The position numbers and the translations under genes were made by a program. A stretch of 64,000 nt of DNA from Brugia malayi (Eukaryota > Nematoda > Chromadorea > Rhabditida > Onchocercidae). Position 1 is the stretch's first letter. Each line of letters begins with the position of its first letter. The notes beneath the pieces are model-generated. The model ran no database searches, was not told where the DNA came from, and worked only from the letters and a program-made list of their open reading frames with translations. Below are positions 54,453 through 64,000 of this stretch, piece by piece. The stretch covers positions 7,940,187 to 8,004,186 of the forward strand of contig NW_025062475.1 of assembly GCF_000002995.4 (NCBI RefSeq). The letters run 5' to 3'.

Positions 54453-57400
54453 CTGCAGCTATTCATGTGAAATTTGAAGACATTGAAAACTACAGAAATG
54501 ATGTCGTAAAGAAATTAAGATTTTACCACATAATTTGTTCCTTCAAAAAATCGAAAAAAAAAAAAAAACAGACAATATGTAAGTAAAATTTATTAAGTAA
54601 AAGTCAGATAACCAGAAATGCATCCAAGTTTCGATACTTCTAAATCAATTGATGAGTCTAATCAAACTTTTTTTTTTGAATTTCGATGAAATGAGCAATT
54701 TCTGTTGCCAAAATTTCAACAGAAAATCTGAGAGATGATCGTCATTTACAACCTTCACCTACTTCTACTAGAATAAAAAAATCTGTTTGTCTTACTTCAC
54801 CTTGCTGAACTTAGTAGGAAAAAAGTGCAGCAAATGGAATTTGCTGATCTAGGAAAGCAACAATTCCTAGACAGTAGGAAAAGGTTGACAAGTAAAAGGC
54901 AAGTGACATAAATATCTATGTAAGTTCTGAATAAAAATAAAATTATTAATGATTCTTCAAATACTAAATTGATAAAAATAGTGGCAAATAAACAAATAAA
55001 AGGAAGTAACAAAGTTGCAAAAGAATTAATATTAGAAAATTTTGCAAAATGTGGGCGATATTCAGTCTAAAATAGCGACAGATAAACCTAAGAAAACAGC
55101 AAAAGGTTAGTATTTTTGAGAGGATAAGCAAAAGAATAAAGCAATTTTGGAAATTAAAAAACACTAATATATGTGACTGTAAATACGAAAACGGTCCTTA
55201 TATTCATAGCTTCTTGTTATCTTCGGAAAATGTTGATGAAAAAGTTGTTCGTTTATTGGATCCAATTGTTGATATATCCCTTTGTTAACTCATTTTGAAT
55301 AATGTTTCACAGATATATATTTGTATCTCTAGAGAAAACTATGAGAATAGGCATCTCATCAATCAATAATGGCAGAATTTGTCACTAAATTGATATTATC
55401 ATTAATTAGACGACATCTCAATTCCTGGATTAGAAAATTCGAGATTTGAGCACTATTTTGCCTTTATGAATGGAATACTTTTGCGAAAAATCCGAAATTT
55501 CTCGATGTTTCAGAAATTCGATGAAACAGAAGTCAATTACAGCAATGCAAGAAATGATAGTGCAGCTTAACTGAATTGGAACCTTACTCTCTTTCCTTTA
55601 CTGTGGAGAGTTGGACCACTTGCAAAACAAGTCATGCTAGCTCATCATAAATAAGACATATCTGAATTAAATTTCTGGTGTGATCAAAATGAAAAAGATA
55701 AGTAAATGAGCAAAGAGCTCTTTATGAAATCTGCAAAGAAATTTCCGGCTTTTGACGGGATCACTTCTGCAAATTAGGTAAATTTATGCAAGGAAGGATG
55801 TGAGGGAAGACGGGAGAGAGAAGGGGAACCATGTAAATATTGAGCAGGTAACGTAGGTAAGTGAAACCACAGTCATGAATTGTTCAAAAAAGTGGGAACA
55901 GAAAACTTTTCAGGAAAATTACAGGTAATTCAAATAGTTTCATCTGCAAGGATCATATGAAAAAGAATATCTAAGATTTATCTAGAATCGAGGCTCGTCT
56001 CTGTCAGATAGGATCATTCCTATATGGTAATTATGGATTAGTTCATTGGTTATTGCAGATTGTCATCTCGTCTTTTATGCTTATTACTGAAGCTTAAAAT
56101 CTAGGAAGACATCACGAAAAGCAGGGTGGAAAAGTTGTCACTGAATTTATTACGGAGAATCTAATTTTAAAATATGCCATGTGCAAATGCAAAGGGAGAA
56201 TTTTAAAATGGGAAATTTTGAGCTAGCAACGTTTCCGGTAATTATTGACGGTATCGTTTGTTTTGTGATAAGTAGATCCGACTGTCGTCAATATAACAAC
56301 ACCTTTCCATTGAGATGAATAAGGCCAAGTCGAAGTAGATAAGCCAAAGCAGTAGCAATTGCAAATGGAAATTAAGTGCAAAGGATTGGGTAGGCATTAG
56401 GCCAAAGATTTCCATTAGTGAAATGATGAGAGACACTGCAAACAGAGCATAGGCTTGTGAAGTTTGGATCTGTTTGGCCTTAAAAATTACGACAAACAAT
56501 CATTCTCCTCTTCGCTCACTATTCCTCTCTATTTTTATATGTTGAATGGAAATCGTCCTGCCATCCCTAACCGGAACAGGAGGACAAACACATGCATATA
56601 AACATACACATAACATATACCTCTCAAAATGACGCATCGATTGGACTATTCCCTGTCCTCTTCCTGGTGACTATTTGCTGCCTTCATCGCCTGCTTTGAC
56701 ATCACTGATATGTATAGTGTGCTCTGTGATAATTGGAAGTGTTGAAAAGATGAAAAGATAGTAGTAATAAGGAGAAGCCTGAAATATTACACTTTTGGAA
56801 CTTTTACAACAACATTTTTCATGGCAACAGCGTAACAAGCAATGAAACATCATCTTTTCTAAGTAGATAGTTAGAATATTTTGAAATTTGATTAAAGACT
56901 CCTGATGCTAGCGTGATGAGAAAGGATAGAAACATACTATATTTGTCAACAGGAAGTGAAAGTCAATGTAAACACTTCTTTGTATTCATTCTCAATACAT
57001 TACTAAGTTAAAATACAACTCTACAGGTTATTAATGCACTTCAGGTTTTTAGCTTTTAACCCTTTAGATCTCATTCTGAGCAGTGTATCTAAGATAATGA
57101 AAATGTTTGACTATAGATACGCTGATAGTTATGACAATCAAAGAAGTAAGCTTTCTAGCAACAAACGAAAACAGCAAACTTAAATTTGAATAAACAAAGA
57201 AGGACTGGTATACACTGTTAAATATATTCAAATTAGTGCAGAACCCATTAAAAATCAAGTGAGCAGAGAAGAGTAATAACTGCCTATATAAATGGGGACC
57301 ATCCACCTTTTCATTCTTTTGCTCTTCACTAACTTCGTTATTATTGCTAACAAGTACAAAAAATAACAAGTCCAAATACAATAGAATTTACTAGTCATTT

Positions 57401-58262
57401 CTCTGCGCTATATAGAATAATTGAGCCTGATTAGATGACTCATCTTCCTATGAATTATATCCAATCCAACACTTCAAGAACTCTTATTAAAATTCAGTTC
57501 TGGTGGTGCAACAAAAGAAATTCTATAGTAAAAAACTCTCATTAAGATGAAAAAAATATATGAAGTGCACGACCATAAATTATGAATTCAGACTCGAATT
57601 AAAAAACAGTCCGACATTCAGTTATCCTTGCAGATAGTGAAAATCAAGTGCCAAATTATCCCTGATCTCAGTGATTCCTTATTCCTTTCTGAAATTCTAA
57701 TCCAGTTTTCGAAATGCAGCAGTTTACTCATAAAATTATTTTTCATCTTATTTTGCTAAAAAATCTGTGTAATTAAAATATTTATATATGAGTCACAAAA
57801 ATGAAGCATAAACTCTAGAACGAGAAATACAATAATACAACAAATTGCGATGTACTGAACTAACCAGTATATCAAATAAAAACATGGTTTTTAGCACCCT
57901 TATATATCCATAATTCAACAGTCTTTAAAAATGCAAGTGGTAGGGCATAAGGCAATGACCTTTTATCACCAATAAGTATTAAAAATATGCATAAAACTGC
58001 GTCTTAATTCTTTCAGTGGAACAGAAAATTAATACCATTCAAATCGAAATGTCGTTACAGTACTACATTTTATATGTTACGTTCATCACCTCACAGTCTT
58101 TTGATTTCTTCTGTTAAGCTTTTATTTCCCATTGGATAGTTTCAGAATTATCAGTATCCATGCAATAGAAGCAATGAAAAGCAAAACATGACACCACAGT
58201 AATAAAAAAATTGTATAAAAATAGCTTGTTAACGATGAGAACGGAATCTTAAACAGTAGTTC
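54453..58262. other. Gene-poor intergenic region
   Basis: About 3.8 kb upstream of the 240-aa gene and downstream of mlc-4. AT-rich, with many short ORFs (54797-55164 (-), 56242-56499 (-), 57064-57381 (-)) that are hydrophobic or low-complexity and lack ATG starts or splice partners. Nothing is supported. Confidence 0.45.
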
Positions 58263-59730
58263 TTAGTTAGCGTCATCCTTTGTACCATGCTTAAGCATTC
58301 GAGTGAATTCGACATAATCGAACATACCATTTCTGATTGGCGCATCGCGAAACAGTTCATCCACCTGTAATCAATTTTCTGATAAAATATAGCAGGATAG
58401 CACAGATGTGATTAGTAAAAGCCCTGTAAATGTTGTTAAGCTGTATTTGAACGATTAAAGATATTGTTTAACAAACAAACTGCTATTACAGTAAGCACTG
58501 AATATAACATAAATCTCATGAATACGATTAATCATAAATAAGTTATTTTCCAAAATAATTTTTTTGTCAAACGTTCTGTTTAAAACTGTCGTAAATAGAG
58601 AAAACAAAGAGGAAAAGGAACCACGGAACAAGGATATGCACCGAAGATAAATAGAACGAGAAAGCCGAACGTGAAAGACGATGTTTAAAATACGCAACAT
58701 TCAACAAATGATACTTGACAACACGAGATATCAATTCAACTGCAACTTTTACAAAATCTTAAAATAAGTTAAACAGATCTTAAAAATCACCTGCTCATCC
58801 GTGTAGCGATCACCCATTGAAGTTAGCAATTCTCGAAGGCGATCTTCGTTCAGCAAACCACTATTATCTACGTCAAAACATTGAAATGCGTTTTTGATCA
58901 CCTAAATAAAAAAAATTGTTGTCATAATAACAAAGATATTTCTGCTCAAATCTTTGATTCTAAGAGATGAATTTCGTGTTCTTCAAAGAACGCGTCTTTT
59001 GCATGCCTTCTAACCAAAACAATGTAGCATAATCAAAGTCGATATATGTATATAGAATGAGTAACCCACAAACAAGTAGATCAATGTTTTGTAAACTATA
59101 ACCTCTTCCGGATCTGTTCCAGTCAATTTCTCACCAAACAATGTAAGGAACATAGTAAAATTGATTGGTCCTGGAGCTTCACTGATCATTTTTTCCAAAA
59201 ATTCCTCATTTACTTCTTTCCCTATAAATAAATCTTTTATTTGCTGATTAAAATGGGTAAAACAACAATATGTATTTCGAGAATTAATGCGTATTTGCTT
59301 AACGACAAAAACCTAATGATGCAAACATATCCTGCAAATCTTGGACGTCTATGAAACCATCACGATTCTGGTCGATCATATTAAAAGCCTCCTTAAATTC
59401 CTGAAAACTTTATTCATGAGAACTTATCATTTCACAACTGAATAAGACTAATTCAATCCTTAATGTAACATGGAATATATTAGGCTTATGCAAGTGTTAA
59501 AGAAAGTAGTAAATTATTAGCTACATACGATAGAAATTGAACAAGAGATAACATAAAAAAGTAAATCAACAAATCAAGTATATACCAGTAAAACTCTAAC
59601 AGACTACAACCTGTTCACATAACCATAAAGCAGCAGTGACCTGGATTTGAGCTTGATCGAACATAGCAAAAACATTGCTGGTTGCTCGTTGCGGACGAGG
59701 CCGTCGATTCAGCGTCTTCCTGGATGCCAT
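58263..59730 (-). CDS. mlc-4: Non-muscle myosin II regulatory light chain
   Basis: This EF-hand protein binds the non-muscle myosin II heavy-chain neck; its phosphorylation activates contractility in cytokinesis, polarity and embryonic elongation. Five exons, 59730-59641, 59400-59313, 59221-59103, 58901-58791 and 58364-58263, give 169 aa (C. elegans MLC-4 is about the same size). The N-terminal arm [20 protein letters not shown] contains the Thr-Ser pair phosphorylated by ROCK/MLCK, followed by [21 protein letters not shown]-hand 1 has an intact loop, [12 protein letters not shown]. Later blocks are [53 protein letters not shown] and [19 protein letters not shown] at the end. All splice sites are canonical. 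A CTTTCAG acceptor lies 25 nt before the ATG, a possible trans-splice site. The pattern is of the non-muscle rather than the muscle (mlc-1/2) type. Confidence 0.95.
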
Positions 59731-61071
59731 TAAATATGTACGACGTGTGAAGCTACTGAAAGTGGTACATTTCTGAGTGACTGACACATCAAATCGATTA
59801 CATGAAATATATGATTTGAATAAAATCATAATGGGTTAAGAGTCAAATAGGATAACATGCTAAAAAGATGATAGCTTTACAAGAAAAGTACTAATACAGT
59901 ATGCCAGACTAGAACTGAAACCGATCTATGACACACTATAATAACTAAGAGAAAGCATAAACAAATCTCAAAATTTGACAAAAACTTCATATTCATTATA
60001 AGTGGAAGATATGCTATCACACAAAACAGAAGTGTTTCTTTATTAATGTCCAGTCAGTGCCGAAATTCTCCATGGACAAGTGCGCTTCATACCAAACACA
60101 GAAAGCGATGCTTTTCTCAACGCGTTCCACTGTGAAATTTCGAAGGTTCACACTGACAAGATAGAAATTGGATTAATGACCTGTTAGTTATAAATAGCTG
60201 ATTAACCGTAAAGGTCCCTTGGATATGGTCTTCTCTGAGAACACTACAATTTAAAAATCTCGCAAGCTTTCATAAAAATAAGCTAAAGTTAATTCTGTTA
60301 AATTCATAAATGAGCAAAAGTAAATGTGGAAGAGTTACTGGAATGATCATACATTTTAGAATGTGCTTATGGTCATATCATGTGTTTATGGTCTCATGGT
60401 TATCAGTTTTGCATGGACCCAAAAGGATTTTGTCGATCAACCAAATTAATGCCTGAAAATAGATGCTAGAAAAAGGAAGAGCTGGAAAGAAAATAAGTGG
60501 TGAAAATAAATTCAAAATAGTGATCGTTATCATATTTCATTCACAAATTTTTCCTTAACAAAAAGTCTTACGTATGGTCATAAATTACTTGAAGTCTTAC
60601 TGGTTAGAAAACAGTCTGAAAGGAAGAAGCAGGGAATAAGGGGGAAACGATAGATGTCAGCTGTTCAGAAACAATTGTTTTTAATTTCATTTTAACGCTG
60701 CTCTCAAAGTTACATAATCTAGTAGAATTATTTCATTTTCAATTGATTTGCAGAATTTCCGATTTCATTGCTTAATTAACAAAACAAATATAAATTTTAT
60801 ACTAGCTTACGTTCTTTATTGCACACAAATACATGGACAATTCTGAGACCAAGAAAGTCTCGAGTCTTTAGATTTTGGTTTGAAGTTATGGCTTGAACAC
60901 AATTTCAAGGTCTTTGATCTTCAAAAAGCCAGTTCGACGAAATCGAAACTTGAGTTTTCAGATTTAGAAGTTGATTGCTTAATCAGCAAAGGTTAGATTA
61001 TTAAAGGCCATAAGATTAAAATTTCAAAGCATTTTTGGAATTAAGGATGTTTTAGGAAATTAATTATCCCT
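59731..61071. other. Divergent intergenic region mlc-4 / FAR-like gene 1
   Basis: About 1.3 kb between two divergently transcribed genes, so it should hold both promoters. I see no ORF and no repeat worth naming. A GTTTTAG acceptor about 16 nt before the FAR-like ATG is a candidate leader addition site. Confidence 0.5.
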
Positions 61072-62408
61072 ATGATCGTAAAATTTTTCTTCGCCGCAAT
61101 TTTCTGCATATCCAAGACTGCATTGGAAGTTCACGGTAACCCAGCATTTACTAATCATACCGCTATAACCGACAGCGCTTACGAAGATAAGTTTTCCTGC
61201 TACCATCATTTAAGCCAAATTTTTAGCTGAAATGAAAGGCTCTTAGAAATACAAAATTAGTATATATTTTATCAATTAATGGTTTAAACAGTCATTACTG
61301 ACCGCTGTGCATTTTTTCTTATATTTCATTTACATTGTATTTTTGCAGAGTCCGTACAATATGAATTGAGAACTTTCTATAGCAGTTTGAATGAGGAAGA
61401 AAAAGCGCAGTTAAAAAAATTCGCTAAAGCTAGTGCTACCAATTTTTCATTCACAGATGTCCAATTTTTGGATAATTTAAAGGTAAAACTTTCATAACAT
61501 TGTTTGTAAAATTTTCTTAAATAATTTTAAAGGAATTGCAATTGTTTATCCTTGAACTTTTTAAAGGAAAATCAGGAATATACTGCATATTTCGATTCCT
61601 AGACCTGGAGGTTATCTCTTGCATAACATTATGAAAACATATGAAATAATTTATTATATCTTTGTAAAAACTAAACCAATATTCCAGAATGAAGCAGCAG
61701 AACTTTTCAGCAAGGTAATTGGTTTGAGGGACGTAATTAATAAGAAATTGGATACTATGCAACCGGAAAGTCGACTGTTCATTGAAAATGTAATTTCTCG
61801 AGATTCTAGTATAGATTTCATAAATCTTGTTTTCAATTATGAAAATTAGTTCTAAGAAATTGAACAACTTTACTTTAAATTTGAGGATTTACAGCTACTG
61901 CGACGATTTTTGGCAGCTTTTAGTCAAGACGGTATAATGAACATTCTTGAAGCATTGAAAGGATATGGAAAGGAAGTTATAGACATGTTTGATGGACTAT
62001 CAAAACCAATTCAGGATGATATTCTTAAAGCTTTTCCTACTATTGGATTATATCTTACAAGTAACATTCTTCGTTTTTTTTTCTCATATTTTATTTTTCC
62101 CTTTCGCAAATACACTTATGTAACTGTAAAAATCATTTTCAGACGATATTACTCGTTTGATGTTGCGGAAACTGGCTGAACTGGATATGATCTTCAGAGC
62201 ATCGACTACAACTCCAACCGTTGATCAGATTCTGGATGATTCAGGAAAAGATTTTCCCAGTTCACAACTAGTCGGACCTGAAGATCCTGCAAATATTGAT
62301 GCAGAGGACAGCACTCGTCTTGAGAAGAACAAATTAGTAACAACTACTATATATCCATCAGACGATGATGAATTGTTGCTTATCAAAAAAGTTATAAGGA
62401 GTAAATAA
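61072..62408 (+). CDS. FAR-like secreted fatty acid/retinol-binding protein 1, divergent
   Basis: FAR proteins are nematode-only, helix-rich secreted lipid carriers (Gp-FAR-1 family) thought to take up or deliver fatty acids and retinol. Five exons, 61072-61135, 61349-61482, 61688-61789, 61895-62060 and 62143-62408, give 243 aa. The signal peptide is MIVKFFFAAIFCISKTALEV. The family pattern follows in order: YELRTFYSSLNEEEKAQLKKF, then DVQFLDNLK, AAELFSKVIGLRDVINKKL, a PESRLFIENV block, LLRRFLAAF, GKEVIDMFDGLSKPIQDDI and LKAFPTIGLYL. Classical FARs are about 180 aa; here a tail of about 70 residues, acidic and Ser/Thr-rich, extends the C-terminus to VIRSK. The loop before exon 3 is a few residues shorter than usual. 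Similarity to typical FARs is pattern-level, so function is inferred. It lies head-to-tail with a second copy at 63345. Confidence 0.72.
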
Positions 62409-63344
62409 ATGAATAAAATTTCTCCGTGTGATTTGATATCAATTAGATGTGAATTAATTAAAAGGATCAATTTGAACAGTTGATGAACACTATTATTTTT
62501 AATAAAGACTATTCTGGTTTGAAATACCATCAAGTTTTGCAAAAATTACTTTCGTTGTTTGTTCTCATTCTGGCCTCGTTTTAAAAAGATATAAAATATG
62601 ACCTGCATGATGATGATATCAGTCACATTTCAAAAACATCTATGATCCTATTAGGAACGAAGGAGTATTTATCTCTCATAAGATGATATTACTTCTTGAA
62701 AGTACGTCAGCAACTTTAATTTTCTAATATTGATTTGAGTTCCGACATAAAGTATGAAAAAAAACTATCAATCTCAATTAGGCAACTGCGACTATTAAAA
62801 GTGAAACGAATAGCTGAAAGAGGGAAAGAATATTTTGTAAGTTTGAATGACGGCGATAATTGTCCATAATTGCAAATGTAGCACGATCATTGATCCTAAA
62901 GTTACGAATCATTCTTGTGCTGCTTTTATTTCCGATCACTCCGCTAAATTTTAAATTATAGCAGCTTATAATTTTAACTAAAGCATATTAAAAAGGAGCA
63001 ATAGCCCCTAATATATCATGATTTGGAAACTAGCTGTTCGGCACCAGCACACTAAAATCCTAAAAGCCACATTCGATCAGCGGCTAGTTCAAAAGCAATG
63101 TTTCAGCCAGGCATTCAGAGGAAAATGGCAATTTGCGTTCCCGGCTGGAAAAAATCCACGATTTTGGGATTCAGTTTGCAGACAACCCAAAGAACCATCC
63201 GTTCATCTCTTTGATTCCCCGTGCTGCTATTATTACTTTACTATCCGTTGTATGACTTCCTAGAACTGCTCTGGTAGTTGCCTTTTTTCATTACTAGATC
63301 AGTTATCTCCTGAAATCACGAAGCTTTTTTTACAACTTAACGGA
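62409..63344. other. Intergenic between the two FAR-like genes
   Basis: About 0.94 kb. An ORF at 63018-63263 has no ATG-linked signal, no splice partner and no recognised similarity. No shared promoter repeat between the two FAR-like genes was seen by eye. Confidence 0.45.
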
Positions 63345-64000
63345 ATGTTGCGGTATCATTGTATAGTATCTCTGATACTACTGAACTTTATGAAATTATC
63401 GACATGTAGACCGACTGGTAAGCTTGCTTCCAACCGAACTGATATCACGTCTTTGGCTATCGAATTACTTGGTTAGATTTGCGGTCAAAATTTTTGATTT
63501 CTAAAGTGCTTAATTAAATGATTTCAATGTTTAAAATTGGCTATCACGAAATTCGATTCACAAACTTTCCAATTTCTTTAAGCAAGTTAGAGGACTCTAA
63601 AGATGGGTATCTAACGAGAAAATTAATCCATCTTCCGCTTCCGGTGATGTTGTCACTAGAAATACGGCGGAAAGAATTAAACAGTCCTACTAATGGAAAG
63701 CATAATGGAGTGTATGTTTTAAAAAGCTCTGATGGAAATTTTCAGAATTTATTCCATCCAGTCTATTAACATTTTTCGGCGATCTGAACGATACGGATCG
63801 AAGTGCGCTTTTAGAATTAACCAGAAACATTTCTCGAAGTCGGTTGACGGCTGATACCGAAAAAGAATTCTTGGAAGGCCTGAAAGTTAGCTATTATAGA
63901 TTCTTTAAACAACTCCATCTCTTTTGATAGACAAATCAACTCCTTTCCCACGCAATATAGCAATAAATTTCTTTTTTATAGAGGAAAAGTGAGAATGCTT
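63345..64000 (+). CDS. FAR-like secreted fatty acid/retinol-binding protein 2 (partial, cut by window end)
   Basis: Exon 1, 63345-63417, encodes a signal peptide (MLRYHCIVSLILLNFMKLST) and ends in phase 1 at a GTAAGC donor. Exon 2, 63746-63885, encodes FIPSSLLTFFGDLNDTDRSA, then LLELTRNISRSRLTAD and KEFLEGLK. It aligns with exon 2 of the neighbouring gene (same intron phases 1 and 0; 140 versus 134 nt) and with the first helices of FAR proteins. Exon 3 starts at 63982 after TTTTTTATAG with RKSENA, matching the KxKSPALYEKA-type loop of the family, and runs off the window. The open frame 63518-63769 (+) across intron 1 is not part of this gene. Confidence 0.65.

Noticed and set aside
56242..56499. 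85-codon minus-strand ORF with two hydrophobic spans
   Set aside because: It opens with TTG, lacks splice partners and shows no similarity; AT-rich DNA yields such stretches easily.
61619..61687. Extending FAR-like gene 1 exon 3 upstream to include KTKPIFQ
   Set aside because: The residues would improve alignment to the FAR loop, but there is no AG acceptor in the right phase upstream; the ATTCCAG at 61687 was kept.
63018..63263. 81-codon plus-strand ORF between the FAR-like genes
   Set aside because: No recognisable domain or splice connection to exon 1 at 63345; probably chance.

Overview
The window looks like nuclear DNA from a parasitic nematode. It is very AT-rich. The genes are split by many short introns ending in TTTTCAG-like acceptors, and the products are worm-like: a non-muscle myosin light chain close to MLC-4 and two proteins of the nematode-only fatty-acid/retinol-binding (FAR) family. 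A filarial or related spirurid worm fits best; that placement is inference. There are no bacterial genes, CRISPR arrays, rRNA or recognisable transposons.

Layout. 1.7-3.8 kb (-): 5' part of a CLASP microtubule plus-end protein, running off the left side. 3.8-10.9 kb: gene-poor, with one possible decayed ORF. 10.9-35.6 kb: four collinear minus-strand genes. In transcription order these are a hidden 86-aa secreted peptide (35.6-35.0 kb), NUP98-NUP96 (33.8-22.1 kb), CDC16/APC6 (21.0-15.2 kb) and the mitochondrial thiolase HADHB (14.1-10.9 kb). 35.7-44.6 kb: mostly non-coding, with a candidate small membrane-protein gene (+) and a long AC microsatellite. 44.6-50.3 kb (+): a 15-exon polypeptide GalNAc-transferase. 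52.0-54.5 kb: a candidate small basic protein (+) convergent with a 240-aa protein of unknown function (-). 58.3-59.7 kb (-): mlc-4. 61.1-64 kb (+): two tandem, divergent FAR-like secreted proteins, the second cut by the window end.

Exon models were built by hand from reading frame, splice consensus and family conservation. Models for HADHB, GALNT, mlc-4, the first FAR-like gene and the 240-aa gene close in frame end to end. The four collinear minus-strand genes sit about 1.0-1.3 kb apart, and each has a splice acceptor 11-17 nt before its ATG. This is what SL trans-splicing, and perhaps an operon, would leave.

The most unusual items are the peptide gene, the FAR pair, a Thr in place of Ser at the NUP98 self-cleavage site, two candidate GC-AG introns, and in the GALNT gene a missing AG acceptor and a 26-bp intron.
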